Source: UBA8337 sp965662725 (GTDB lineage Bacteria; Pseudomonadota; Alphaproteobacteria; RS24). Taken from it: 64,000 bases of DNA. The DNA lies in contig CBFIIT010000005.1 in assembly GCA_965662725.1 (NCBI GenBank), positions 5,302 through 69,301 of the forward strand. The letters run 5' to 3'. The notes under the pieces were generated by a model. That model searched no databases, was not told the origin of the DNA, and saw nothing but the letters and a program-made list of their open reading frames with translations. The position numbers and the translations under genes are program-made. Below are positions 54,171 through 62,977 of this stretch, in pieces (position 1 is the stretch's first letter; each line of letters begins with the position of its first letter).

Positions 54171-55222
54171 GAGGTTTCTTGTATCGATTTGGTAATGCGC
54201 GCGGCCAAGGCCTCAAATGCGGCATGACTGCCATCCGTGCCAATGGACGGGTCGAGCGGCAAAGCGCCGAGATGCGCCAAATTGAGATTTTGCGCCATCG
54301 CGTCACCACCTTCCCCAAACGGGTAGAGGCGCGTGCCATCGGGCGCATCGAGATAGGCCATGTTTTCAATCAGCCCCAGCACCGGCACTTTGGTTTTTTC
54401 AAACATCGCGACGGCGCGGGTGACATCGGCCAAGGCTAAATCAGACGGGGTGGTGACCAGCACTGCGCCCGATACCGGAATACGTTGCGCCATAGTTAAT
54501 TGAATATCGCCTGTGCCCGGTGGCAGGTCCATCACCAGCACATCAAGTTCCGGCCAAGCAACATCTTCCAACATTTGCATCAGTGCGCCTTGCGCCATAG
54601 GCCCGCGCCATATCATCGCCTGGTCGGTATCGACCAAATAGCCGATAGACATGGTGTGCATGCCTTGCGCTTCAATCGGTATCAGCTTTTTATCTTCAGT
54701 CAGTTGCGGCTTGTCGGTGACGGTTAAAAGCTGCGGCATGCTTGGCCCGTAAATATCCGCATCCAGCAGGCCGACCGTATTACCGGCACGGGCCAAAGCG
54801 GCAGCGAGGTTTATCGCCACGGTTGATTTGCCGACGCCGCCCTTGCCCGAGGCGACAGCGATAACCGTTTTGATGCGCTTAAAAACCTCAGGCACTTCAG
54901 TGCTGGCACTATTATGCGGGCCGTTTTGCGCGCTCTGTTTCTGCTGGCTTTCAGACGCGTCGCGATGCGCGGTCAAAACGCATGTTACCGAAATAACATC
55001 GGATAGGTTTTGAACCGCTGCCTCGGCCCGTTGCTTTATTGCATCCAGCGTGTCAGTCGCCAGCCCGTCCACTTCGATTGAGAAGCCGATATTGCCTTCG
55101 CGCACCACCACACCTTGCACGCGGTCGCTGGCAACCAATGATTGCGTGTCGCCGTCGGCGATAATCCCATCAAGGGCTCTTAATACTGCCGCCTTATCAA
55201 TTTCGTTTGCGGATGCGGTCAT
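54167..55222 (-). CDS. apbC: Mrp/ApbC iron-sulfur cluster carrier P-loop ATPase
   Basis: The 351-residue protein has an N-terminal MIP18-like domain (about 5-80) followed by a ParA/MinD-type ATPase. The deviant Walker A is VASGKGGVGKSTVAINLAAA (about 116-135), with GLLDADIYGPSMPQLL following, and DVLVMDLPPGTGDIQLTMAQ (about 222-241) is the family motif. It transfers Fe-S clusters to apoproteins. The CxxC pair that normally follows ENM is absent; the sequence there is ENMAYLDAPDGTRLYPFGEGG minus its last residue. The ATG at 55222 is preferred over a TTG 6 nt upstream. It is divergent from hflK. Confidence 0.92.
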   Translation of the reverse strand: MTASANEIDKAAVLRALDGIIADGDTQSLVASDRVQGVVVREGNIGFSIEVDGLATDTLDAIKQRAEAAVQNLSDVISVTCVLTAHRDASESQQKQSAQNGPHNSASTEVPEVFKRIKTVIAVASGKGGVGKSTVAINLAAALARAGNTVGLLDADIYGPSMPQLLTVTDKPQLTEDKKLIPIEAQGMHTMSIGYLVDTDQAMIWRGPMAQGALMQMLEDVAWPELDVLVMDLPPGTGDIQLTMAQRIPVSGAVLVTTPSDLALADVTRAVAMFEKTKVPVLGLIENMAYLDAPDGTRLYPFGEGGDAMAQNLNLAHLGALPLDPSIGTDGSHAAFEALAARITKSIQETS

Positions 55223-55306
55223 ACCCAAAAACTCTTTCTTTGTGCTTGAATTTCGCGCTCATATTCACCACATAGACCTGTATATGAGGTGCTTGTCAAT
55301 CGAGGC

Positions 55307-55342
55307 AAAGTTTGCGTGAAAGTTTGCGTGAAAGTTTGCGTA
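55307..55342 (+). repeat. Three tandem 12-bp repeats upstream of hflK
   Basis: AAAGTTTGCGTG occurs at 55307-55318 and 55319-55330, and as AAAGTTTGCGTA at 55331-55342, followed by a fourth partial AAG. The array lies between apbC and hflK, 20-56 nt upstream of the candidate hflK promoter. A 12-bp period is close to one helical turn, so it could be a regulator binding array or simply a slippage product. Confidence 0.85.
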
Positions 55343-55362
55343 AAGACTGCACAAGTGTCACA

Positions 55363-55391
55363 TTGCGATAGATGCGAGGCCGACCTATATC
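55363..55391 (+). promoter_or_regulatory. Candidate hflK promoter, possibly heat-shock type
   Basis: TTGCGA at 55363-55368 and TATATC at 55386-55391 are 17 bp apart, and transcription would start about 25 nt before the hflK ATG. The -10 is embedded in CCTATAT (55384-55390), which resembles the alphaproteobacterial RpoH -10 element. Heat-shock control would suit the protease-related operon downstream, but this is pattern matching only. Confidence 0.4.
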
Positions 55392-55419
55392 AAAGGTCTC
55401 GACAATTGGAGGATAGGCG

Positions 55420-56532
55420 ATGCCTTGGGACAATAATTCCGGCAATAATCAAAACCCTTGGGGGAATGGCGGCGGCAATAATCAGGGCGGTGGCCCGGGT
55501 CGCGGCCCGAATAGAGGACCCGGTGGCAATGAGCCGGATATTGAAGAGATTATCCGCCAAGCGCAGCAAAAGCTGAACAGTCTTTTGCCGAGCGCCGGTG
55601 GCGGTTCCGGCCTTATTGTTATCCTTGCCGTATTATTGGGTCTGTGGGCGATGAGCGGTTTTTACCGTGTGCAAGCCGATGAGCAGGGCGTGGTCTTGCG
55701 TTTCGGTAAGTTTCAAACGCAAACCAGCCCCGGCCTGAATTATCATCTGCCATGGCCGATTGAAACGGCTGTGACACCGAAAGTGACAACGGAAAACCTT
55801 GTTGATATCGGTATGCGCAGTGGGGGCGACCGCCGTTCAGCCGGCGTCACCCGCGATGTGCCGGAAGAAAGCCTGATGCTGACCGGCGATGAAAATATTG
55901 TTGATGTTGATTTCTCGGTTTTCTGGGTGATTAAAGACGCACCGGATTATCTGTTTAACATTCAAAACCCGAATGGCACGGTGAAAGCGGTTGCTGAAAG
56001 CACGATGCGGGAAATTATCGGCCAGAATGATATTCAGCCGATTTTGACTGAGCAACGCCAAACCAATGAAGAGCAGGTTAAGGCTTTGATGCAAAAAACG
56101 CTGGACCAATATGGTGCCGGTATTACCGTCACTCGCGTGAAAATGCAGAAAGTTGACCCGCCTGCTGCGGTTATTGATGCCTTCCGCGATGTGCAAGCGG
56201 CGCGTGCTGACCAAGAGCGGGCCCGCAATGAAGCGAATAAATACGCCAACCGCGTTGTGCCGGAAGCACAAGGTGAAGCAGTGCGCATTCGCCGCGAGGC
56301 GGAAGCCTATCTTGCGCAAACAGTTGCTGAAGCGGATGGTGAAGCAACTCGTTTCGCATCGATTTATGATGAATATCGCACGGCGCGCGGCGTGACCCGC
56401 CAGCGCATGTTCCTTGAAACATTGGAAAAAGTTCTTGGTCGCACCAATAAGGTGATTATCGAACAAGACGGGCAGGGGGTTGTGCCTTACCTGCCGCTTG
56501 ACCAGTTAAATCGCAAGCAGGAGGCAAAATAA
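55420..56532 (+). CDS. hflK: FtsH protease modulator HflK
   Basis: SPFH-family membrane protein of 370 residues that with HflC cages the FtsH protease. The N-terminus is an Asn/Gly/Pro-rich low-complexity stretch (about 1-40: many NN, GGG and PGR). A membrane helix lies at about 63-83 (LIVILAVLLGLWAMSGFYRV), followed by the band 7 domain (about 84-260) and a helical C-terminal coiled region (PEAQGEAVRIRREAEAYLAQ). GGAGGA lies before the ATG. The stop overlaps hflC as TAATG. Confidence 0.95.
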   Translation: MPWDNNSGNNQNPWGNGGGNNQGGGPGRGPNRGPGGNEPDIEEIIRQAQQKLNSLLPSAGGGSGLIVILAVLLGLWAMSGFYRVQADEQGVVLRFGKFQTQTSPGLNYHLPWPIETAVTPKVTTENLVDIGMRSGGDRRSAGVTRDVPEESLMLTGDENIVDVDFSVFWVIKDAPDYLFNIQNPNGTVKAVAESTMREIIGQNDIQPILTEQRQTNEEQVKALMQKTLDQYGAGITVTRVKMQKVDPPAAVIDAFRDVQAARADQERARNEANKYANRVVPEAQGEAVRIRREAEAYLAQTVAEADGEATRFASIYDEYRTARGVTRQRMFLETLEKVLGRTNKVIIEQDGQGVVPYLPLDQLNRKQEAK

Positions 56533-57539
56533 TGAAACGCCCTAGTCTTTTTATTGCTGTTGCCCTGATTGCCGTTCTCGGCGTGCTGGCGTCAGCCTCA
56601 TTGTTTACCGTTCATCAAACAAAACAAGCATTGGTGCTGCAATTCGGTGATCCGCGCCGGGTGATTATGGAACCGGGCTTGCATTTCAAAGTGCCGTTTG
56701 TGCAAAACGTTATTTATGTCGATAAGCGTATTCTCGATTTGGATACACCGGCCGAAGAATTGATTGCCTCCGACCAAAAGCGTTTGGTGGTCGATGCATT
56801 TACCCGCTATCGGATTACTGACCCGCTGCAATTTTATAAAGCCTTGCGGGATGAACGCCGCGCCCGTTCGCGCCTGTCGACGATTGTGTCTTCGTCCATG
56901 CGTTCGGTTTTGGGTGAAGAGAAATTTGAAACGGTTGTCCGCGACCAGCGTTCCGATTTGATGCAGCGCATCTCTGAATTGGTCAACTCGCAAGCGGCTG
57001 ATTTCGGTATTGAAATTATCGATGTTCGTATTCGCCGTGCCGATTTGCCGGAAGCCAACAGCCAAGCGATTTATCGCCGCATGCAAACCGAGCGTGAGCA
57101 AGAAGCAGCTGAGTTCCGTGCGCGCGGTCAAGAAGTCGGCCGTGCCATTCGCGCGCAAGCCGATAAGCAGGTAACAGTTCTTTTGGCTGAAGCAACACGC
57201 GACAGTGAAATTATTCGCGGTCAAGGCGACGGGTGTCGTAACCGTGTCTTCGCCAAAGTGTTTGGTCAGGACCCGGATTTCTTTGCATTTTATCGTTCCA
57301 TGCAGGCCTATGAGACAGCGCTTGAGGAAGACGGTACGACGATGATTTTGTCACCCGATAGCGCGTTTTTTCAGTTCCTGAAAAACCCAAACAGCGTTTT
57401 GGCTCAAAGCCGCACCGGCAAGGTAAAGCGCGGCGCGCGGGTTAATGTCGACAAGCTGACGGCTGACGGGAAAGCGCTGAGCGAAAGTATGTGTCCGGAA
57501 ATTATCGTTAAGGCACCGGCGGAGCAGGGCGTAAACTAA
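56532..57539 (+). CDS. hflC: FtsH protease modulator HflC
   Basis: Partner of HflK, 335 residues. Membrane anchor at about 5-25 (FIAVALIAVLGVLASASLF), band 7/SPFH domain (about 26-190), and a conserved helical end. The segment after SEIIRGQG reads GDGCRNRVFAKVFGQDPDFF (about 232-251), where most HflC have GDAERNRIFA. The C-terminal 40 residues are variable. It overlaps hflK by 1 nt and the DUF2065 gene by 1 nt (TAATG), so the three are translationally coupled. Confidence 0.94.
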   Translation: MKRPSLFIAVALIAVLGVLASASLFTVHQTKQALVLQFGDPRRVIMEPGLHFKVPFVQNVIYVDKRILDLDTPAEELIASDQKRLVVDAFTRYRITDPLQFYKALRDERRARSRLSTIVSSSMRSVLGEEKFETVVRDQRSDLMQRISELVNSQAADFGIEIIDVRIRRADLPEANSQAIYRRMQTEREQEAAEFRARGQEVGRAIRAQADKQVTVLLAEATRDSEIIRGQGDGCRNRVFAKVFGQDPDFFAFYRSMQAYETALEEDGTTMILSPDSAFFQFLKNPNSVLAQSRTGKVKRGARVNVDKLTADGKALSESMCPEIIVKAPAEQGVN

Positions 57540-57724
57540 TGCTTGAAAAGCTGTTTCTGGCCATTGGGCTGGTGCTGGCTTTTGAGGGTGCGATTTATGC
57601 CCTTTTTCCGTCATTTTTGCGCTCTATGGTCAAGCAAATCGACGCTGTCAGTGATGCGACCCTCCGCAATGGCGGGCTTGTTGCACTGGCCATTGGTGTC
57701 GGCTTGGTCTGGCTGCTTGGATAG
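57539..57724 (+). CDS. DUF2065 small membrane protein
   Basis: The 61-residue protein has two membrane helices (about 3-20 and 42-60) joined by a short loop with SMVKQIDAVSDATLRNGGLV. It fits DUF2065 (YjeT-like), a family commonly found between hflC and degP or near hflKC in proteobacteria. Function is unknown. The ATG overlaps the hflC stop, and degP starts 13 nt later. Confidence 0.85.
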   Translation: MLEKLFLAIGLVLAFEGAIYALFPSFLRSMVKQIDAVSDATLRNGGLVALAIGVGLVWLLG

Positions 57725-57737
57725 GAATAGCTCTCTC

Positions 57738-59174
57738 ATGTTTGAATTGTCACTCACCCGTGTTTCTCTGATTTTTGCGCTTATGTTTGCGCCGCTGGCC
57801 GGAACGGCAATGGCCCGCCCGGCACCTGATGGTTTTGCCGATTTGGCCGAGCGACTAATGCCCGCCGTGGTTAATATCTCAACCTCACAAACAGTCGAAC
57901 AAAGGCGTTCGCGTGGCCCCGGCCAGCCGCCTTTTGACCAATTCTTTGAAGAGTTTTTCAACCAGCGTCGCGGCGGCCAAACCCCAAGTCGCAAGGTTTC
58001 GTCTTTGGGTTCGGGTTTTGTCATCGATCCGAAAGGCATCATCATCACAAATAATCATGTGATTGAAGAAGCCGATGAAATCACCATTAACTTTGCCGAT
58101 GGGACAAAGCTGGCGGCTGAGCTTGTTGGCCGCGATCCGAAAACCGATTTGGCGGTGTTAAAGGTCAATTCCAAAAAACGCCTGCCTTATGTGCCCTTGG
58201 GCGATAGTGATAAGGCGCGGGTTGGCGATTGGGTGATTGCCATCGGTAATCCGTTCGGGCTTGGCGGGTCGCTTTCTGCCGGTGTCATTTCGGCAATTAA
58301 TCGCGATATCAATGCCGGCCCCTATGACAGTTTCATCCAAACCGATGCCGCGATTAATCGCGGCAATTCCGGCGGCCCTTTGTTTAATTTAAAGGGCGAA
58401 GTTATCGGCGTTAATTCGGCGATTATTTCCCCGTCCGGCGGCTCGGTCGGTATCGGCTTTTCAATTCCGGCCAATTTGGCGAAAACCGTTACCGCGCAAT
58501 TGCGTAATTATGGCGAGACGCGACGCGGCTGGCTGGGTGTACGCATTCAAAGTGTCACCGAAGAATTGGCCGAAGGTTTGCAGCTTGGTGAACCGCGCGG
58601 TGCGCTGGTATCGGAAGTCTCACCCGGCGGTCCGGCTGAAAAAGGCGGCGTGCGGGTCGGCGATGTGATTGTTAAATTTGACGGCAAGAAAGTGCCGACC
58701 ATGCGCGACTTGCCGCGCATTGTGGCCGAGACGCGAATTGATAAGCCGGTGCAAGTAGAAGTCGTGCGCCGCGGTAAAATCAAGAAATTGAGCATCGTTA
58801 CCGGCCGTCTTGAAGAAACCAACGTCAAAGCGAAAGAAGAAAAGCCGGTCAAAAAAGCTGACCCGAAAGCGCGCGACCGAATGGTGGCAGGGCTGACATT
58901 GCAAGATTTGAGCAGTGCCAATCGCAAACGCTTCGGGCTTGGCGATGATGTTATCGGTACGGTGGTTGTTGATGTTGACCGCATGAGTTTGGCATTTGAG
59001 GCGGGTATTCGCCCCGGCGATGTTATCTCTGAGATTGATCAAAAGCCAATCGGTGCGGCCAAGACGGCTGTGGAGGCGTTTGAAGCGGCGAAAAAAGCCG
59101 GACGTCAATCGGTTCTGGTGTTTATCCGTTCCGGCAATACGGTGCGCTTTATCGCCGTGCCGTTAGCTGATTGA
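57738..59174 (+). CDS. degP: Periplasmic serine endoprotease DegP/HtrA family
   Basis: Periplasmic protease of 478 residues. Signal peptide about 1-26 (cleavage near AMA-RP), trypsin-like domain with H107 (NNHVIE), D137 (KTDLAV) and S211 (RGNSGGP), then two PDZ domains (about 255-350 and 380-475). A Lys/Glu-rich linker (VKAKEEKPVKKADPKARD) separates the PDZ domains. It removes misfolded envelope proteins. I start at the ATG at 57738; an in-frame extension upstream is the DUF2065 gene in another frame. It completes the hflK-hflC-DUF2065-degP operon and converges on serB. Confidence 0.94.
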   Translation: MFELSLTRVSLIFALMFAPLAGTAMARPAPDGFADLAERLMPAVVNISTSQTVEQRRSRGPGQPPFDQFFEEFFNQRRGGQTPSRKVSSLGSGFVIDPKGIIITNNHVIEEADEITINFADGTKLAAELVGRDPKTDLAVLKVNSKKRLPYVPLGDSDKARVGDWVIAIGNPFGLGGSLSAGVISAINRDINAGPYDSFIQTDAAINRGNSGGPLFNLKGEVIGVNSAIISPSGGSVGIGFSIPANLAKTVTAQLRNYGETRRGWLGVRIQSVTEELAEGLQLGEPRGALVSEVSPGGPAEKGGVRVGDVIVKFDGKKVPTMRDLPRIVAETRIDKPVQVEVVRRGKIKKLSIVTGRLEETNVKAKEEKPVKKADPKARDRMVAGLTLQDLSSANRKRFGLGDDVIGTVVVDVDRMSLAFEAGIRPGDVISEIDQKPIGAAKTAVEAFEAAKKAGRQSVLVFIRSGNTVRFIAVPLAD

Positions 59175-59199
59175 TATAGGGCAAGCAATAGATGCCGGC

Positions 59200-60093
59200 T
59201 TAGGCAAAATCGCTTTGCCGATATCCTTGCAAATATAAAAGCGCGGTCAAATCGCCATGGTCGATACGATAACGGGCACTTTCGGCAACCGCAGGTTTGG
59301 CCCGAAAGGCGACGCCCATTCCGGCGATACCCAGCATGGCAAGGTCGTTAGACCCGTCGCCTGTCGCCAGCACGTCGGCATCGCTAAATCCCAGTTCAGC
59401 GGCCCAAGCGGATAATATTTCAGCTTTTGCAGAGCGGCCTAAAATCGGGTCAATGACCGTGCCGTCCAAAACGCCATTGCTGATATTCAAATCATTGCAT
59501 TGATAGCGGTTGAAGCCCAACCTATCGGCAATGCGGCTGGCAAAAAAGGCAAAGCCACCGGACACCAGGCCACAGAAAACATCATGCTTGCGCAAGGTTG
59601 CCAGCAAAGTGGCTGCCCCCGGCATAAGGGTGACGCCGGTATCATAAAGTGCCTGTAAAGAGCTTTCCGGCAGACCTTTCAGCATTGCTACGCGCTCGCG
59701 CAATGCCGGTTCAAAATCCAGTTCGCCGCGCATGGCCCGCATGGTGATATCGGTAATCACATCTTCCTTGCCGATATGTTTGGCCAATTCATCAAGACAT
59801 TCTTGTTCGATAATCGTGCTTTCCAAATCGGCAATTAGCATTTTCTTTTTCCGCGCCGCATCGCTGACGCGGTTAATATCAAAAGCTTCTGAACCGAAGC
59901 GGTCAATCATCGCATCGGCAATGCCAATCAGATCGGGCGCAATCGCATATTGCACCGCATCATCGCTCAAACGGTCGGCTTCCGGCAGGGTCGGTATCGC
60001 TTCAGCCAGCGCGGCCAGTTTTTCAGCGTTTAAAATATCGCTGCCCGGGGCGGCGGTTAATACCAAAAAATCTTGTTCAAGCGCTTTTGTCAT
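59200..60093 (-). CDS. serB: Phosphoserine phosphatase SerB
   Basis: HAD-family enzyme of 297 residues, the last step of serine synthesis. An N-terminal ACT-like region (about 1-80) precedes the catalytic domain. Motif I reads LIADLESTII (86-95): D89 is the nucleophile, but the second conserved Asp is Glu91. Motif II is GLVSGGFAFF, the motif III lysine is in GRSAKAE, and motif IV is ATGDGSNDLAMLG. The Glu may be tolerated or common in a sub-lineage. It is divergent from miaA (26 nt) and convergent with degP (25 nt). Confidence 0.9.
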   Translation of the reverse strand: MTKALEQDFLVLTAAPGSDILNAEKLAALAEAIPTLPEADRLSDDAVQYAIAPDLIGIADAMIDRFGSEAFDINRVSDAARKKKMLIADLESTIIEQECLDELAKHIGKEDVITDITMRAMRGELDFEPALRERVAMLKGLPESSLQALYDTGVTLMPGAATLLATLRKHDVFCGLVSGGFAFFASRIADRLGFNRYQCNDLNISNGVLDGTVIDPILGRSAKAEILSAWAAELGFSDADVLATGDGSNDLAMLGIAGMGVAFRAKPAVAESARYRIDHGDLTALLYLQGYRQSDFA

Positions 60094-60119
60094 TGGCGGG
60101 AACCCTTTAAGACTAATTT

Positions 60120-61037
60120 ATGTCCAGTGCTCCCATTCTTATTGCAGGCCCGACCGCCAGCGGCAAGTCCGCATTGGCGCTGGCCTTGGCTGAAAAACTG
60201 AATGGCTGCATCATCAATGCCGACAGCATGCAGGTTTATGACACGCTGGATGTTTTGACCGCACGACCGCCGCGCGAAGATTTGCGCCAAGCCCCGCATC
60301 AACTCTATGGCCATGTGCCGGTTACCGCGCCTTACAGCGTCGGGCAATGGCAGGCTGCGGCACTGGTTGAGATTGAGGCAGCGCACAGACGTGGCGAAAG
60401 ACCGATTATTGTCGGCGGCACCGGCTTATATTTCAAAAGCCTGACCGATGGGCTGGCAGATATTCCCGATATTCCCGATACCATACGCGCCGATTTGCGG
60501 GCGCGATTTGAAAGCGACGGGCTGGCCGCGCTTTATGCGGAATTACAAAAATCTGATGCGGATTTGGCAGCGCGCTTACCGGCCACTGACAAGCAACGGA
60601 TTTTGCGTGGGCTTGAAGTGTATGAAGCGACAGGGCGCGCTTTGTCTGAGTGGCAAAAACAGAAGCCGACCGCGCCCTTGTCGGATTATTGCGGTTTGCT
60701 GCTCATGCCGGAGCGGGCATGGCTGTATCAGCGTTGCGATCGTCGTTTTAAGGCCATGTTGGAGGCCGGTGCGATAGAGGAGGTGGAGCATTTATGGGCG
60801 CTTAATCCGCCAACCGATGCCACGGCGATGAAAGCGCTCGGGGTCAGCGAGATTATCGCCATGCTGACCGGTGAAATCGACCGTGAAAAGGCGATAGCGC
60901 AAGCGCAACAAGCGACACGGCGTTATGCGAAGCGGCAAATGACTTGGTTCCGCAATCAAATGTCCGATTGGCAGAATTTTTCCGAGCAAGATTATGAAAA
61001 TAATTTCAGTAAAATCTTTTCATTTATTTCAAAATAA
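60120..61037 (+). CDS. miaA: tRNA dimethylallyltransferase
   Basis: The 305-residue enzyme transfers a dimethylallyl group to A37 of tRNAs reading UNN codons. P-loop LIAGPTASGKSALALALAEK (about 7-26), the DSMQVY motif (about 36-41), GGTGLYFKSLTDGLADIPDI (about 100-119) and the C-terminal RRYAKRQMTWFRNQ (about 263-276) are all typical. The length is normal. It is transcribed divergently from serB and ends 99 nt before ilvB. Confidence 0.95.
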   Translation: MSSAPILIAGPTASGKSALALALAEKLNGCIINADSMQVYDTLDVLTARPPREDLRQAPHQLYGHVPVTAPYSVGQWQAAALVEIEAAHRRGERPIIVGGTGLYFKSLTDGLADIPDIPDTIRADLRARFESDGLAALYAELQKSDADLAARLPATDKQRILRGLEVYEATGRALSEWQKQKPTAPLSDYCGLLLMPERAWLYQRCDRRFKAMLEAGAIEEVEHLWALNPPTDATAMKALGVSEIIAMLTGEIDREKAIAQAQQATRRYAKRQMTWFRNQMSDWQNFSEQDYENNFSKIFSFISK

Positions 61038-61040
61038 CCC

Positions 61041-61068
61041 TTGACGGCGACATAAATATTGCTATTTT
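61041..61068 (+). promoter_or_regulatory. Candidate ilvBNC promoter
   Basis: TTGACG at 61041-61046 and TATTTT at 61063-61068 are 16 bp apart in the miaA-ilvB gap. This would give a leader of about 60 nt before the ilvB ATG. I see no run of Ile, Val or Leu codons and no convincing attenuator hairpin in that leader. Confidence 0.4.
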
Positions 61069-61136
61069 CGCGGCTTCATGGGGCGCAAATGCGTCCGTAA
61101 CCTTATGGAGACGCTCGTAAAACGGCGGTTGAGGCG

Positions 61137-62894
61137 ATGGAAAAAGAATTGAACGGGGCACAAATTGTTTTGCAGGCGCTGAAAGATAATGGCGTTGAGC
61201 ATATTTTCGGTTATCCGGGCGGCGCTGTGCTGCCGATTTATGACGAGATTTTCCAGCAGGACGGCCTCGAGCATATTTTGGTACGTCACGAGCAAGGCGC
61301 GACCCATGCAGCCGAAGGCTATGCCCGCTCCAGCGGTAAATGCGGTGTGGTTCTGGTAACTTCAGGCCCCGGCGCCACCAATGCGGTGACCGGCCTTACC
61401 GATGCGCTGATGGATTCCATTCCTATGGTTTGTATTACCGGCCAAGTGCCGACCCATTTGATCGGTGCGGATGCGTTTCAAGAAGCTGATACGGTGGGCA
61501 TTACACGGCCATGCACCAAACATAATTATTTGGTCAAAGACGTGAATGATTTGGCGCGGGTCATGCATGAGGCGTTTTATGTTGCGACCAGCGGGCGTCC
61601 GGGTCCGGTTGTCGTTGACATTCCGAAAGACATTCAATTCGCCATGGGGCCGTATCTGAAGCCGACCGCGGTGAAGCACAAATCTTATCAGCCGAAACTG
61701 AAAGGCGATATGGATGCGATTAATGCCGCCGTTGATTTGATTGCCAATGCCAAGAAGCCGGTTTTCTATACCGGCGGCGGGGTGATTAATTCCGGCCCGC
61801 AAGCGAGCCAGCTTTTGCGCGAATTGGTTAAGCTGACCGGTTATCCGATTACCTCTACCTTGATGGGGCTGGGCAGCTATCCGTCGGCCGATAAGCAATG
61901 GCTGGGCATGTTGGGCATGCACGGCACTTATGAAGCCAATTTGGCGATGCATGATTGCGATGTGATGATTAATATCGGGGCGCGCTTTGACGACCGCATC
62001 ACCGGTTTATTGGAAAAATTTTCGCCCGACAGCAAAAAAATCCATATCGATATCGACCCGTCAAGCATCAATAAAAACGTCATGGTTGATGTGCCGATTG
62101 TCGGTGATGTTGCGCATGTGTTGGAAGATTTGCTGCGCGTCTATAAATCGCGCGCGGTGACGCCTGACAAAAAAGCACTGGCAAGCTGGTGGAAAGAAAT
62201 TGAAGGCTGGCGTGGTCGCGATTGCTTGGCCTATCGCAAAGATGATAAGGCGATTAAGCCGCAATATGCGGTTGAGCGTCTTTACGAGCTGACCAAAGGG
62301 CCGGACACTTTCATCACCACAGAAGTCGGCCAGCACCAAATGTGGGCAGCGCAATATTATCGCTTTGAAGACCCCAATCGCTGGATGACATCCGGCGGCT
62401 TGGGCACAATGGGCTATGGCATTCCGGCAGCGGTTGGCGTGCAAGTGGCCAATCCGAAAGGCTTGGTGATTGATATTGCCGGTGAGGCGTCTGCAATGAT
62501 GACCATGCAGGAGCTTTCAACCGCTGTTCAATATCGTTTGCCGATTAAGATTTTCATTTTGAATAATGAATATATGGGCATGGTCCGCCAATGGCAGGAA
62601 TTGCTGCATGGCGGGCGTTATTCCAATTCTTATTCCGAAGCTTTGCCGGATTTCGTCAAACTGGCTGAAGCCTATGGCGCGACAGGCATTCGGGCGCAAA
62701 CACCGGGCGAGTTGGATGATGCGATTAAGCGCATGGTTGACGTTAAAGGGCCGGTGATTTTTGACTGCGTTGTCACCAAAGAAGAGAATTGCTTCCCGAT
62801 GATACCGTCGGGCGCGGCGCATAATGAAATGCTGCTGGCTGATGAGCAGGGGCTTGATATTGAAGTGTCTGAAGAAGGCAAGGCGCTGGTTTAA
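61137..62894 (+). CDS. ilvB: Acetolactate synthase large subunit
   Basis: The 585-residue ThDP enzyme condenses pyruvate to acetolactate (or acetohydroxybutyrate) for valine, leucine and isoleucine synthesis. The N-terminal domain holds GYPGGAVLPIYDEIF (about 24-38) and the catalytic Glu in RHEQGATHAAEGYAR (about 50-64). The C-terminal ThDP site reads DIAGEASAMMTMQELSTA (about 445-462), the alphaproteobacterial version in place of GDG. The ATG at 61137 is preceded by a modest GAGGCG. ilvN and ilvC follow. Confidence 0.95.
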   Translation: MEKELNGAQIVLQALKDNGVEHIFGYPGGAVLPIYDEIFQQDGLEHILVRHEQGATHAAEGYARSSGKCGVVLVTSGPGATNAVTGLTDALMDSIPMVCITGQVPTHLIGADAFQEADTVGITRPCTKHNYLVKDVNDLARVMHEAFYVATSGRPGPVVVDIPKDIQFAMGPYLKPTAVKHKSYQPKLKGDMDAINAAVDLIANAKKPVFYTGGGVINSGPQASQLLRELVKLTGYPITSTLMGLGSYPSADKQWLGMLGMHGTYEANLAMHDCDVMINIGARFDDRITGLLEKFSPDSKKIHIDIDPSSINKNVMVDVPIVGDVAHVLEDLLRVYKSRAVTPDKKALASWWKEIEGWRGRDCLAYRKDDKAIKPQYAVERLYELTKGPDTFITTEVGQHQMWAAQYYRFEDPNRWMTSGGLGTMGYGIPAAVGVQVANPKGLVIDIAGEASAMMTMQELSTAVQYRLPIKIFILNNEYMGMVRQWQELLHGGRYSNSYSEALPDFVKLAEAYGATGIRAQTPGELDDAIKRMVDVKGPVIFDCVVTKEENCFPMIPSGAAHNEMLLADEQGLDIEVSEEGKALV

Positions 62895-62977
62895 AGAATA
62901 ATGGGGCTTTCCCCGCCTGCGTCGCTGCGCTATAGAGTGCCGACGAATTGGAAGGGGCGCTCGGGCAGGAATTTCTG

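Noticed and set aside
55307..55342. Tandem repeat considered as a CRISPR array
   Set aside because: The units are 12 bp, directly adjacent, with no spacers and no cas genes.
61078..61152. 24-codon frame overlapping the ilvB start, considered as a leader peptide
   Set aside because: It contains scattered Val and Leu but no run of Ile, Val or Leu codons, is Arg-rich, and no alternative hairpins are seen. Attenuation is not supported.
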